A stretch of DNA of 64,000 bases from Cymodocea nodosa (GCA_036874045.1 CM072341.1:17000501-17064500), one strand, 5' to 3'. Shown: positions 34,571-47,655, counted from the first letter of the stretch. Numbers and translations are program-made. Notes: generated by a model not told the origin, from the sequence alone.

Positions 34571-36376
34571 CAAAGCAGAATAAAGAGAAAAATTCTTGAC
34601 CAGAAATTTGGAAGGAGATATTCCCCCACCCGTTGATTTTATGCAATAACTTCGTGGATGAGCTGAAAATTTTCGTGACAACTTAGAAAATCAAAACTAT
34701 TAGTTTGGATGGTAGTCAGAACAGTCCTTTATAACCCACGGGAGGATAAAATTTACAAGGTTTGCGAGAATAAGAATAAGAGTCTTTTTGAGCGTAAATA
34801 GAAATTGTGTGATTTATTGTAGTTGTGCAAAATTATTTTTAATTGTACGAGTGGAAAAAATGATTAGCAGTTAGGACGATAGATAGAGGATGTAAATGAT
34901 ACTGTAGGATCGAATAATTATATAAAAAAAAAATGAATTATATTTTTCATGTAATTATGATTATATTCATTTAACACATATTATCAAAATAAAATACTCA
35001 ACAAATACTAACAACAAGAAAAATATTTTTTCTCATCTTCTACTGATATTTTCATGAGAAATGCGGAAATGATGTTTAATTTACTATATCTTCCCACTAA
35101 AACTGCGAAATGCGGAAAACCCCTCTAATATATCTATACCAGATGGTAAGTCCACGCGAGGTCGTGCCCGGTGGTGAGAACGACGACGTGGTGTTTGTGG
35201 AAAATAAAAGTTTTAACAATATTCAATTTGTATAGAATGTAGTCTGACCATTTACTTCTATTGTTTTATCTAATTCTTCAATTGTTGATGACATTTTTGC
35301 CCCCTTAGCTCTTGGGCAAACACGATGGAGTATAATAGAAAAAACTAATTTACTCATCTATATATGTTTTATTTTCTGGACTTATATCTTACCATTTAAA
35401 CTTTTACTCAACTGTATATACATAGTTAGGTAATTTAATCTATTTGTTCCTTTTAACATTTTTTTTTTTTAAAAAAAAAAACAACAACACGACCGCGGCG
35501 AAAGTGCGGTGGCCGTCCCTTGTCCGTAGAATTCCTCCACCCTACCTTGCTCCTTTGACTTTGACTTTGACTTCGTGAGAGATTGGTTTTGGTCGGAAAT
35601 TTGGCAAAAAAAAAATGTTTGGGACTTGAGCTGAATGTTCCCCATCATCATATCATATGTAGGTTCAAGAAATCTGGACCGTCCATTTAATGTAATGGAA
35701 TGGATGGGTGGTGGATTTCCAAGTTCCTATTATACGTACGTACATTGAACAAATTTTTTTTTTTTTTTTTAAAATCTTGACAACTGCAACATGTTCTTCT
35801 TATAATTCAACAAAAATAAATGGTAACGAAGCTAAAACATATCGTTTAGTGAATGAGTTTTGTTTGGTTCATCGTAAGCTCAAAGAAATGAAGCAACAAT
35901 AAATAGAAAAGAAAAAAACACTGCAGAAAACTCAATAAATAAAAAGAGAGGAAAAGAAAAAATAATGCCAATGTTTTCCAAAGATATTTGGTTCAACATT
36001 TTCGGCCCTTAGCATTTTTTGAATGGAAAAAGTCCAATATTTTAAAATAATCCATGGCCGCTAAGTACGTTTGTCATGTAAACTATGTATAATGTTGACC
36101 TTAGGGTATTTACACTGAGAAGAGAGAAAATTAACGAGCATGTGGTAAATGTAATTAGCATGCGATCATGCAGCATAAAAATGGAGGCATTAATTGGCAT
36201 CAACAACGTACCGTGCACAGGTTTAATTTCTCGTCGTCACCATTAACCTACGTCGTTGACGAAATTAATTGGGTGTTACTTGGAAGCAACCAACTCTGGT
36301 ATTCAGGCACTGGTACACTACACCATAGCGCTGGTAGATGAATATATACATGCATACGTACACATAAAGAAGAGTT

Positions 36377-36379
<3 letters not shown>

Positions 36380-36407
<28 letters not shown>
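36380..36407 (+). repeat. (AG)14 microsatellite
   Basis: Uninterrupted AG run in the intergenic region downstream of GH3. Confidence 0.9.
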
Positions 36408-36410
<3 letters not shown>

Positions 36411-37455
36411 GAAACGTGGAAGGCAGGAGAAGGACCCCTTGAACGCAAGCAATCCAATATTAATGGCAAGGTCATCTTCTATGCCAGTCGCAAATCAAGA
36501 CGAAGAGTAAGTACGCAAGTAAGAGAGACATTTACCCTTTCCTGGAGATGAGAAACTGAAGCACGGGAAGAAGAAGAAGAAGAAGGGACAAGCAAGTTAA
36601 ACAGATGGGATGAGAAACGACATGTGGGAATTTATTTCATGGGTTGTCGTCCAGCAGCGGCAACAAGCAAGGAAGTCAAAAGGACTTGCTTCCTCAGGTA
36701 GGGGACCGTCGCCTTGTCTTCCCGGAAGTTTCTTCCACCACTACACACCGTCAAACTTGTCCGCCGTCCCGAACGCTTTTAAAAGAAAGCTGATTGCGAA
36801 TAGATGTTAATCTTATTATTTTATAGCAATGTTCTGTCATTTATATATAATATATATGTGATCTTAAGTTAAGTACCAAGTTACAAGATCATGAACAGAC
36901 GTCGTCAAATACACAGTGTTGACAAGCAGAATTACGTACGTTGAATGCCGGTGTCTCCATCACACCAGTGTCTGACGGTACAAGATATGACGCGAGACAC
37001 GAGAACGACTATTTTACGCCGGTGCAATCAGACGCTGCTTCCATATATAATATATGGTCCAGAAGCTGTGAATGATAATAATTACTTTTATTGGAACCAT
37101 TGTTTGGTAATAATAGACCGACTTTTATAGTTTCTTTCTGAAAATTAACTTCGCATCGATAATGGTGGAGAACGCACAGCACCAAACGCATTTTAATTTT
37201 TTTAATTGTAACTTCTTATATGTATATATAATGTTTTAACAGTAATTAAAAGTTGCCCATATATTCATATCATCCATAAAACAGTACAATTACTGTTACA
37301 TACATACATGCATGCATATGTTACTAATTAACGGCTACACTGCGAATGACTAAGGCAAAGGCAACTGATTAAGAACATCCATTAATCTTAGTTACTACTT
37401 GAGATAAAAGCCAAACAAAAGTGCTGCGGCGGAGCCGGAAGTCGGCGGCTATCCG

Positions 37456-39488
37456 TCAGCGACGGCGGCTAGGCTCCCATTCGGGTAGCTCATGGCTAAA
37501 ATGGGAGGACACAACCCTGGAATCTAGCAACTCCATGATCGGCGTGAAGCTCACACACCTTGGCACCTTGTACTGGTTTATGGATGCTCCCTTGGAGATG
37601 GCGTAGTCCATCAGCTCCTCGAACGTCCCCGGCCTCACGACCCTGATCTCCAGCGGCCCGATCGAGCCGCTTTCCACCCTACTCTGCCTGTACACCGTGT
37701 TCAGCTTCTGCTCGATAGCCAGGCAGCATTTCTCCAGCACCTCCCCGGAGGGCCTTCTCGTCGCGTCCACCTTCGCCATCAGCTCCCAGTAGATCACGTA
37801 GTGGCCTGGGATCGTCTTGGTGTCCGCGTAGCTCGTGTACTCCACCACGCGAGTGTCGTAGTCCTTCAGCAGCGTCGTCGCGTTGTCGATCCCCTGCTGG
37901 AGCTCCGACTCGTCCGTCTTGTCCGACTCGATGCTGAGGAGCACGTTCTTGCGCCGGACGAATTGGAACTGGGGGGCGTTGTTGTGGAAGCTGGCGACCC
38001 GCAGGATGTCACCCACGCGGTAGCGGCAGAGGCCGGAGAACGTGGTGATCACGAGCTCGTATTCCTTCCCCACCTCCACGTCGATCAGATCTACGAGGTC
38101 GGTGCCCTTCGTCGTCGAGGAGACGTCGGATGAGGGTCCGTGGGGGAGGAACTCGAAGTACGCCATGTTGGGCATTAGGGTGTATACCACCTCCGATGGC
38201 TTGCACATCGGCCGGAGGTTTAGCCCGAAGTAACACTCAGACGACCCGTACATTGTGCAAGCCATCGGAAGACCACCGCTATAGTATTCGAGCGTCGGGA
38301 TGTACTGTGCCATGGCTCCGGTCACGATCACTTCAAGATACTTGGTGTTGGGCCAGACTCGGGTGATGATCCCCTCCCAATTATCCGTCGAGCACTCCCT
38401 GGCGATAAACTTGGCCAGCTGAGGGTTGGGCCTGAGAACACCAGCAACCGAACCCCGAACGGACTGTTCGGTGATCTTGTCGCTGAGGGTGCCGGTGGCG
38501 ATGTCGTGGGCGAATTCCTCCCAGTGTATCTGAAGGAAGCTGATGGCCCGGAGCAGGCCAGAGGCGAAGACGGCACCGACGCGGAGGACTTCTTGGCGTT
38601 GGCAGAGTCCGCAGAGCATCTGGACGTACATGCTCTGGAAGGAGTCCGGGCAAAGGATGGCCTCGATGGGACTGGTGTAGACCTGGTACGGGTCGTAAGG
38701 CCGCGACCGGAAGTAGTCGCTCTTGTAGTAGCTGGTGAGCACGGGGCGCGCCGGCAGCCCTCCCGGCGTCTTCGTCTCCGACTTCACGAAGTAGAAGTAT
38801 AGAGCCTTGCCCTTGTCCAATCCCGGCACATATCTGCAAATTAATTAAAGCTAGCTTATCAATAACTTATACATATTACTATACATCATATATCAAAAGA
38901 AAATCGAACTAAGATCGGGATCAATTACATGTTCATGACAGGCATGAGCATACTGTACAAGATCTGGCGGCGATCCAGCTCTTCTCTGATCGTCGGCATC
39001 AGCTTCCTCTCTCCGGCAGATGTCCCGGAGCTGTTATCGCAACACACGACCAGGAAGGAACTCGGTAATTAAAAATGGAAGGAGAAGAAGAAGAAGAAGA
39101 AGAAGAAGAAGTGGACGCTGAAATGTCTATAAATATATTAATGGATCGATGGACGCACAAACCTGGTGAGGAACTCGGAGATGGGGTGGGAGGAGAGGAT
39201 GGGGGAGCGGTCACCGTCGGCAATCCTCTGGATGTCGGGCTGGAGATTCTCGTAGGTGATGAACGGCAGCTTCTTCTTGAAGGTGGCGCGATCGGTGGCA
39301 CCGTTGAGACCGAATCGTTTCAGGTACTCGGTGTCGGCGTTCATGGAAAGGATTTCAGCCAAGATCTTTTCCTGGACATGGTCGGCGTTGGTGGTGAGGT
39401 CCTGGATGAACTCCAGAACCTTGGCGTCCTTGTCGCACGCCGGCAGCCCAAGCGGGGAGGCGTAGCTCGTCCTCTTGTCCACAGCCAT
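37456..39488 (-). CDS. GH3: Group II GH3 indole-3-acetic acid-amido synthetase
   Basis: The enzyme adenylates auxin (IAA) and joins it to amino acids such as Asp, lowering free hormone; it is usually auxin-induced. Three exons on minus: 39488-39163, 39030-38929 and 38833-37456, giving 601 residues, the usual length. All three nucleotide-binding motifs of this acyl-adenylate family are present: [10 protein letters not shown] (residues 109-118, spanning the first intron), YGSSE (338-342) and YRVGD (414-418). Further family blocks are [40 protein letters not shown] and AYFEFLPHG. These match the IAA-conjugating group II (GH3.1/GH3.8-like) rather than the jasmonate group, but substrate is inferred. 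Codons are strongly GC-ending. Motif II has Gly where many members have Ala. The first intron contains a (CTT)n run. Confidence 0.95.
39083..39111 (+). repeat. (GAA)n trinucleotide run in GH3 intron 1
   Basis: About nine GAA/AAG units on the plus strand, so CTT-rich in the GH3 pre-mRNA, within the 132-base first intron. Confidence 0.85.
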
Positions 39489-39642
39489 ATATCAAAGGAC
39501 CACTCACTAATCAAGGCCAATATATAATAAGAAACAGACCACTAACAATAACAAACAGAGGAGGAGGAGGAGGAGGAGGAGGAAGAGAGCTCTATTGGTC
39601 GCTGTGACGGTGGTGGAGAAGGATGGACGAGGTGGTGTTAGA

Positions 39643-39650
39643 TATTTATA
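39643..39650 (-). promoter_or_regulatory. TATA box of GH3
   Basis: TATAAATA on the minus strand, about 155 bases upstream of the GH3 start codon. The implied leader includes the TCC-repeat tract at about 39,559-39,580. Confidence 0.7.
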
Positions 39651-39874
39651 GATGGAGGTGACTGGAAGGGATGGAGGGGAAGAAGCGGAGGAAGGCCATG
39701 CAACGTACAGAATGGGGGAGGAGATATGGGTGGGTGGGGAGGAGGAGGCAAGGGGTGACCCACCGGACTTGGCTCCATGCGGGCTCAAGGGAACATGCCC
39801 TGTCCTTCCACGTCGGCGGCTTCCAGGTCGGACCTACGTCGCACCTGCGTGCCGGAGAAGCCACGTGCGGGCCC

Positions 39875-39880
39875 TGTCTC
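39875..39880 (-). promoter_or_regulatory. Auxin response element (TGTCTC core) upstream of GH3
   Basis: TGTCTC, read on the plus strand (GAGACA in the gene's direction), lies about 225 bases upstream of the TATA box. TGTCTC is the classical ARF-binding element first defined in GH3 promoters. One six-base match can occur by chance; the context makes it credible. Confidence 0.5.
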
Positions 39881-40044
39881 CGCTACCTGACACCGTCTAC
39901 AACCATCGTCGACACCGGTGGAACACGGTACGTAGCTCGGTTAGTTGCTATACGTCGACCTTAATTTGGGTTGCACTTAGTTTTTAGAGAAAAATATTTT
40001 CCTCGTCAAATATACAACCATCCACATTTTTTTTTTAACCAGTA

Positions 40045-40121
40045 CCGTGTGGATAAGGCCGCTCTCCACACGGATGTCCGCCCGACGGTGGAAGTGCGAG
40101 GCGCGGCCGTGGCCATCCGTG
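40045..40121. repeat. Overlapping short inverted repeats in a GC-rich island
   Basis: CCGTGTGGA (40045-40053) pairs perfectly with TCCACACGG (40065-40073). Starting inside the second arm, CACGGATG (40069-40076) pairs with CATCCGTG (40114-40121). The GC-rich block stands out in AT-rich surroundings and could be a transposon end fragment. Confidence 0.5.
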
Positions 40122-40159
40122 AGCCCGCAGATATGTGCCGACCATTGCTTAATTAATTA

Positions 40160-43100
40160 ACGATACGATGTTATGGAAGGCAAAGGGAATTGAACCGTGC
40201 GAGAACGGGAGAATCAGAAAAAGGCTTTGGATTTTCGAGGTATTTCTGGTACGACATTATGTCGGACTATAATCAATTTTCGCCAAACAGTAGTACTTGT
40301 AGCTTAATATGCATATTATACGCACACATGTCGTGCCCAAGTGCGTCGGTTTAATGGTTTTTTTCTTTTAAAAACTCTCGTAAAAAAAAATTCCTGTTTG
40401 AGATAAGATTGACAGGTGTCGCGGACATTTGACAGAGACGTCATTGCCATTGATCGAGGTATTTTTCTTCTTCTTCTTCTTTTTACTGTAAAGTATCTTT
40501 CTTAATTATCTTATCTTATTATGCATGTATGCCTGCATGCATGCATGATCTTCGAAAAAATAAAGTCAGAATTTAAATCTAAGGCCAAAAAAAATATTTA
40601 TTACGTACGCAAGAAAAGACCACCTTAAGTATATTAAATCGTCGGGCGATGACGTCATTAATTTATATTTATGTTAGGTGACGGCGTGACGCAAGTGGAA
40701 CTGTGCGATATGTATACAATTGTAAAAATGCTTGCCAGCGCTTGTCTGTCCAGTTACGAATACACGTAGGAGTCCCTTTCTCGGAACCACCCGGCAAGGG
40801 ATCGTGCCATTTATGTTAGGCACGGGTCGTTGGATGAGGTGGAATCTTCCACAGCTTGGTCAATAAGTTGCATTTTGGAGATCTTGTAGAGATCGTGTGC
40901 GGCATTAGAAAAATAACGGACAGATAAATAAACAGATACGTAATTAAGAGAGAACTTATTCGTTCATTTCCTTAACCATTAAAAATTAATGGCAATTGCT
41001 GCTTCTGGCTAACTAAGCTCTATGTTCTAGGTTCCTTGACTCCATCGTCTCTACCGGTCTTTTTGCCATTGCTATCGCCGGTGGAAGAGCACGGTATATT
41101 AGATGGTCAATTCTAGCGTGCTCCAAATACGTACGTGGGCCCGTGGGAACGATTAAAATTAAGCCTAAATACTTGCTTAAGTAATTTGTCAGGCGTGTTG
41201 AAAGTGCATGTATGCATCGTAGCTATACTTTTGAACCAGATTTAAATCTTATCGAGAATTTTTGTTACCTGTAACGATAATTTTCACGTTTGTTTGGCTC
41301 TAGATCTTAACGAAAATTATGAATGATAGCCGCTCCCATGCACTCGAACGAACTGAAATTAGTATTTACGACTTAATAACCGATGATAATGATTTTGCGC
41401 AACAGCCTACAGCGAGCTAGAATAAAATAACGTAAAGTTGACGGAGTTGTTCTTAATTTTGTGATATACATGTGTATATACATTGTCATGCATGGTAGTT
41501 AACTTTCTTTCTTTTACGTAAAAATGCTCTGTAGTTATGAACGAATGATTTTTTTTCGATTAAAAAAAAAAATTAGCTGCATGCATTGCACGTTAATTTG
41601 TACGATAACGGCACCTACGGACGGCGTCGTTCGCTTTCGGTGAAATAAGGAGGCACGACGGCCGGTTGTTTCCGTGGAAAGCTGCATCCAACCGTCCAAA
41701 CACACGTGAGCCGTGGATTTGACGTGTTCCGATCGCCCCGCGCCGGGTCTTCATGTTAATCAGAGAAGAAGTCAAGGGTTGCGGTGGGGTGTGAGGCAGA
41801 CCCCGACAAAAAGGCTTGTTGGTCTTTGAGCACCAACCGGGAAACATTATCGATTGGTGCAACATCAAAATGTTCAAGTAACCACGCATGCACTGATGCA
41901 GCCAGCCAAAATTGACTAACTAACTGCTTAACCTAATCCATAGGTATTTACCATCGTATTATATATATATGATGTCCCTTCTTACGTGTATATATATGGT
42001 TGGGTAATCAAGGAATTAAGTTGATCGATCACTTCCGGCCGTTGTTTAATTCTCTACCCTTTTTCTTTTTCTTTTTTTTTATAAATAAAGAAATAAATTC
42101 GAATCTTAACTGGAGAAGGGTATAACATTTTCCCGGTGGTGCGCTCTTCTTCCATTACCGAGGAAGGAGTACGGTCGATCCTGGGCTACGCGCACCTACC
42201 AACCTATCCATTAATTATGATGACGGATGGTCTTCTTCTGGCCACCTATCAACACCAGGTTCTTCCATTACCGAGGTGGTCTGCTCTCCTCCACTGTGCA
42301 ACGTTGAAGAAAATTTATTAATTTCGTGATTCTCGCGACTCCGGCCCACCTCCCTCGTCATCTTCGTCGGACACGTCAATTTTCCATAAAGTTTATATAT
42401 CGTGGTCGGGGCTCATGAAATTTAAAATTTAATATATTATTTGCAACAATAATATACGTACCGATTTATAAATTTAATAGATTCAACGTTTCCTGGTTAC
42501 ACAACAATGTTAACGAATCGCAAATCATATGCTCTCCGCACAGTTGCATCCCAATAAGATTTTTGATTGGAACTGACGTGAATCAAGCCGTGTCCACGTA
42601 ACACGATTAACTGGCATTTCTAATCTTTCGCGTATATGCGAAAATGGCGTCAAGTTTTATTTAATTTTTAAAGTGCCGAGGAAGTTTTTTTTTTTTTCTT
42701 GAATCGACAAGCGAGAACGTGCATATCATCATCAATATTTGAATTTTGATAATCTGCGTTTTCCAGTATTGAAACCGAGACTACGAATGTCTATCACATG
42801 TTGCATCAAAGTTGATTTTAATTGTTTTCAACACATTGCTTTGTCGACGGATACATGTGATCTTTGAATCGTAGGTTAAATCTACTGCAAAGTCTGTTGG
42901 CGTAGCTGGGTAGAGTCAGCTTTGTTCTGTTTTGCATTAATTTAACACGGTAGAAGCCCTACGGCCGCAACTCACATATATTTTAACCGGTACACGGAGT
43001 GGCACCTCTCTTCGGCACATTCCACTTGCTTCTCCATCATGCTTACGACTGTAAATTTATTAAATTTACAACATCCCCGTGTATGAATGTTTTTTAAGTG

Positions 43101-45660
43101 GCGATTTCTGAATATGATAGATACATTACAAACTCATAATTTATACACAGATTTTGAATTTCTTAAATTTTTTTCCATAACCTTGACCATTATATGTATT
43201 CTGGTACAAGCAAACACTACCTCAGGAGGATCCATTCAGATCCACCTACTCGTAGAAGCCAATTTCTTGCTACAGTTTCTTCGTGAGGTTAAAAGCTTCT
43301 CCAGATCGAAGTAATCTCATTTGGTATGTATGACTTGAGAACCTTAATGATCGAATGACCTCTACAAATAAATTCCCTTACATTTAGTTTTACACTACGT
43401 ATAATAATAACTTACTACTTAATTAAGTCGCCTTGTAATCGATCTTACGTACCATAGCTTCAGCGTCAGCCGCTTGAAATCCGTTCTCCGGCCTCTAATT
43501 AATAAATCATCGTCCTCAACAAGTGCATTCTGCATATAATCGTTCTCCTGGATCGAATTCAAAGATATTTCAGAAAAAACAATAAAGCAAAGAAGCGATG
43601 AAATGTAAAATATTCCCTTATGGATGGATGTAATTATCGATCTCTTTACGTACCATCATATACATATAACAAGAAAAAAGTCGTACGTCGTACGTGTGCA
43701 TTAATTATTAAGCCGGGTAGCCAGCTAGTGTCAAAAACAAAGATTAACTACCGTGCTGTTGTTGTTAATTGAGTAGTGGGAGATATCTCATCGCACCGGC
43801 CACCTACCGCCGAAGATACAGGTCCGGATAAATTCAGGAATTTGAAGGAACATGGAAAAGGGTCGGGGACCAGATCGAAATCACCGTGACGGAGGAGGGG
43901 AAGATGCCTTGCAGGGTTGGTAGGAGCCACGGGTGACCCTCCTGCCTGCCTGCTACTTGCCCTCCAGGGGGTGGGCGGAGTCCTAAAGTCACGCGTCTTA
44001 CAGGCAGGTGACCGGGCAAGACGCGAGGAGTCCATCGACGCCAACGTAACGCACGTACGTGCATGGGAATGTTTCGTCTTCGGCCTCTCTGTTTCAACAG
44101 ATCAGACTCAACCCCAACATATGTGTACTTGTTGATCCGTTATCGTCATTCACCAACATAAGTATATATATGTGTGCTTAATTTGATGTGCGCACGTCGT
44201 AAATGCCATCACCATGCATGGTAATGATCACCAACAATTAACTTTGGTGTTGGACTTGCAGGTCCAAGATCCCAAGAACCGTATTAAGAACGCACGACGT
44301 TCTGTTGAGCACCTCCACGAAATTTAAAGTAGAGATCCCGGCCAGGAAAATGTAAAGCACAACCCATATCTTGTGCATATGGAATTAAAATCACTGGATA
44401 GCATATTTTCAATGCTCTCAACTGGATTGCATGTCATGTCACTGGTCATCGTTGTAGAATTAATTAATAAGGCCGCACGCGCTTGAAAATGTTATTTTTT
44501 TTGTATCCAACGTATGAACTCCAACATCTTCAATTCATGAATGAGCGGTCTCAAGTACATCCATGTTCCAGACTTTATTGGAATCTTGGGACCAGGAACA
44601 AGGACTGAAAGTTAGGAAGATAACTTTTTTCATCAAGCACTAACAATCAACATGGATTCCCTTTGTTGTCAAAAGGACCAAAACCATCAAATAACAACAT
44701 CACACGTACCATTGTGGTTCTCAACAGCAAATTCAGTGTGGATGACACCTATCCATCCAACTCGTTCCAAAAAGTAGTATCAAAATTAAGGATGCTTCGT
44801 CTCACCAAAATGATCATGTCTATAATAGTGGCATGCCACATTATCGTCTTTACAGTATAATTCACAGTATGTGGTACAACCATCTCAACCCTAGTGTGAG
44901 TGAAAAATAAAATATTGGAGTACCTCACTAATTTGGTAGTTGAATGTGACCTCCATTTTGGTTATGGGGCATAGATTATGGCATTAACAAGGAGACGTTT
45001 GGTTGAAGGGACTGGGTCAGCCTGGATGATGATCATCAATTTTAGTATATTGATGTATTTTGGCAAAAAAGCAAAGACGAATGCGCCTTCGACGTCCCAA
45101 CCAAACAAATTGATGTGAGATGTCAACCTATCGGAACAGACAAGTGGATCAAAGTGGAGAGAAGATTGGGACGTCTCAGAAAAAACAAGAGCTGTATCCA
45201 ATAAATACTTGTAATACTACTTGTCTATCTTTTCTTCTTAACTGTTGGTTTGATGTGTGGATGTTAAATTCTTTGATTCAGATACCTAGAGTGTAAGGTT
45301 ATTTTTGGTCGACAAGGCTAACGAGTTAATGACATAAGAACATACTGATTAAGGTAGCAATGCAAGGGACCATTGGCAGTTAATACCACGAAATTAACAA
45401 GGGACTTATAATTCATTGGCATTAGACACTGGCGATATATTATTTTTCTTCAGTTTTAGTACAAGACCTCTGATATGATGCAGTTACTTGATTCTGAACA
45501 ATTCTTTTACGGCATGTCAAACACAGCTTGTCTTGGTGGAGATTTCATTACCCTTCTTTTTTTTGGGGATTTCCAACTGATCACCGCTTGGTTTTTATGC
45601 CAAGTGATCACACACAAAACTGGAGCTATCTATTTATATATAATCATTAATTCGACACAT
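40160..45660. other. Intergenic between GH3 and the zinc-finger locus
   Basis: Mostly AT-rich with many TGCATGCA and TATATA strings. Slightly GC-richer patches at 41.6-41.8 and 43.8-44.1 kb carry open frames on both strands, but no recognisable protein, no steady codon bias and no splice-supported gene. Nothing else identified. Confidence 0.4.
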
Positions 45661-45800
45661 TATTTATCAAAGTCTAAGGCTTGAATCGATCTCGGCTTCT
45701 TTGATACAGGTTGCTTGTTTGCTTGCTTGGCCATCCTGCGCGCCACATGGAATTCGTGTTGTCATCAACAGAAATTGTTGTCCAACCCACTCTCCGTGTA

Positions 45801-45831
45801 AAGAAGAAGAAGAAGAAGAAGAAGAAGAAGA
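45801..45831 (+). repeat. (AAG)10 run encoding poly-Ser in the zinc-finger frame
   Basis: Trinucleotide run whose minus-strand reading gives a serine tract in the C-terminal half of the zinc-finger protein. Confidence 0.85.
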
Positions 45832-45971
45832 CGAACTATGGTAAGACCTCACCACCCTAAACGACCGTTGCCGCTGGGGACCTTGCACCATGGAGTGGGA
45901 CAGTAACCCAAGCGAGCGCATCCTCGTAATTTTTGGGTATTGAGAATGAGCGGTTCTTCTGGACGCACTCC

Positions 45972-45992
45972 CCTCTCTCTCTCTCTCTCTCT
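45972..45992 (+). repeat. (CT)10 run encoding Arg-Glu repeats
   Basis: Dinucleotide run directly after the zinc finger; any change not in threes or pairs of three would shift the frame. Confidence 0.85.
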
Positions 45993-47655
45993 TGTGTGCA
46001 TTGTGATGTCCACCCAGTGCCAGTGAGTTGAAGAACTTTCTAATGCAGAAATTGCAATACAATACCTTTCTGCTTGGTTGCCAGGTCTCGGAACATCAAT
46101 CCTTCCACTTGTCGATGATGTGCTTCTGCCATGACAAACTTCCACTGAAGTCAGCCCATTATCATGAGTTTCATCATCGTCCACATGGTCAAGCTCCTTC
46201 CCATTCTGCAGCACCATCTCTGAGATCTGAATCAGATAAAGAGAAGAGAAGAGAAGAGGTGGCGATAGGATATTTTAATGAACATGCAATGAATGTATGA
46301 TGGGATAGGAAACGTGGAATCTCTTGACAATGCAAGTGCCAAGAGAATATTTTAATTAGTTTATCTTTTCCTTTATGGTCAACATCCTGTATCTTTTTTT
46401 TCCTTCCTTTAAAAATGCATTTGTCATGCCTATATATATTGCCATCTATTCTTGATAACAGTACAATATTCCCTGGCTTCTGTTCTCACATGGCACACTA
46501 CTTTAGGGCAAATGCTACAATAGTGTTCCGTTCCATTCCACTCCAATTAGCTTGAACTGAAGGAACATTGAAAGAGGTGGATACTTGCATTCCAACTTAT
46601 CTGATCATGATTTTCTTCCCATGGCTAATCATGTATTATTTTTATTTTGGATTTATGACAATAGATAGGGTTGGATTAAATGTATCTACCAAACTAAGAT
46701 GGAATTCTCCGAAACAACTGCAGTTAAATATTAGTTAAGCTTTCTCTGCGGATATTTCTTTTGGGAGATGCATGCCATCATCACTCTCTCACCGTCCTTC
46801 CTTCCTTGCGCTTTGTTCTCCGAGGATTAATATCTTCTTTCTTTTCTTTTTTTTGGGGTAATGGATTAATATCTCGTTGAAAGGAGGTGTTTCCTTCCTT
46901 CTTTGGGTACGCGTGCTGCGTTGGATTCGATGCTCTTCTTGCCCGTGGCGGTGGATTGATGAGTCGGAGAGATCTAATCGTGTCTCCCAAGGTTACTTAT
47001 CTCATTACCAATACCGTCAAATCTACCTGTGATGATTAAAAAAATAAGAGAAATCCTTGGTTAAAAATATTTGAACCTACGTGTAAATTGCAAAAAAAGA
47101 GAGAGAAAGGACTTAGGGAATGTGAGGTGGAGTAAGAGAAAGGCAAGACGAGGAAACGAGGAGAAGCCGAAAGAAGAGTAGGAAAAGGTTGGAAGATTGA
47201 TGGTTGGTTAGGCTTATAAGTAAGTATTCTCTTAATTTTATTTAAATAACATTATTTTTTATTATTGCATAATTTTCGTAAGATTATTGTTGATTTATGC
47301 ATATTTATAGCATGTTGGTATGGTTGAGTTTAGAAATGCATGTGTAATTTTGATGATATCTGTGATTAGTCATGTCGATTGATATGCATTATCTTTGAGT
47401 TAGTGCTATATTTGAGTTGCATCAATGACTTGTTTGAAAATAGAAAGGTTGTTTGTGTTGTATTTACATGTGCATTGTTTTATTTACGTGGTGGAAGTTT
47501 CGTTTGTGCATGCTTACGTCATGGTATTTAGAATTGCTCCATTTGTAAAGTTTGATGCAATTACTTTTAAGGATTGATTGAAAGTCAGGGAATTACATGT
47601 ATTTGCGTATTGTAATAATTATAGAATAAATATGAAAATGATCCAATTACAGGGG

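Larger units (their letters stand above)
29942..36600. other. Upstream and intergenic region between NPY and GH3
   Basis: The first 2 kb (to about 31,900) is moderately GC and pyrimidine-rich on the minus strand, ending in a (CT)11 tract; it probably holds the NPY leader, possibly with a leader intron, and promoter. Beyond that the DNA is AT-rich, with poly-A/T runs and GA microsatellites. Open frames here have no recognisable product and no codon bias. No transposon boundary was identified. Confidence 0.4.
45667..46217 (-). pseudogene. C2H2-EAR zinc-finger protein gene with a frameshift
   Basis: One EPF-type finger is encoded on minus around 46,060-45,985: C-x2-C, then twelve residues (IRKFFNSLALGG), then H-x3-H, followed by NAHKRER. 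The C-terminus ends IDSSLRL, close to the DLSLRL EAR repression motif that closes ZFP4/KNUCKLES-like repressors. The upstream part (MVLQNGKELDHVDDDETHDN ... VPRPGNQAER) lies in another frame; the two meet at the CC pair 46,065-46,066, where one base appears to be missing. The helix motif QALGGH is altered to LALGGH and GGHQNAH to GGHHNAH. Two microsatellites lie in the coding part: (GA)n gives an Arg-Glu run and (CTT)n a run of about twelve serines. It may be a decaying gene or a sequencing error in a living one. Confidence 0.7.

Noticed and set aside
40850..40880. TTCCACAGCTT string resembling the start of miR396
   Set aside because: The match stops after eleven bases and no fold-back partner was seen nearby.
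43748..44135. GC-richer patch with open frames on both strands
   Set aside because: No recognisable protein, splice signals or consistent codon bias.
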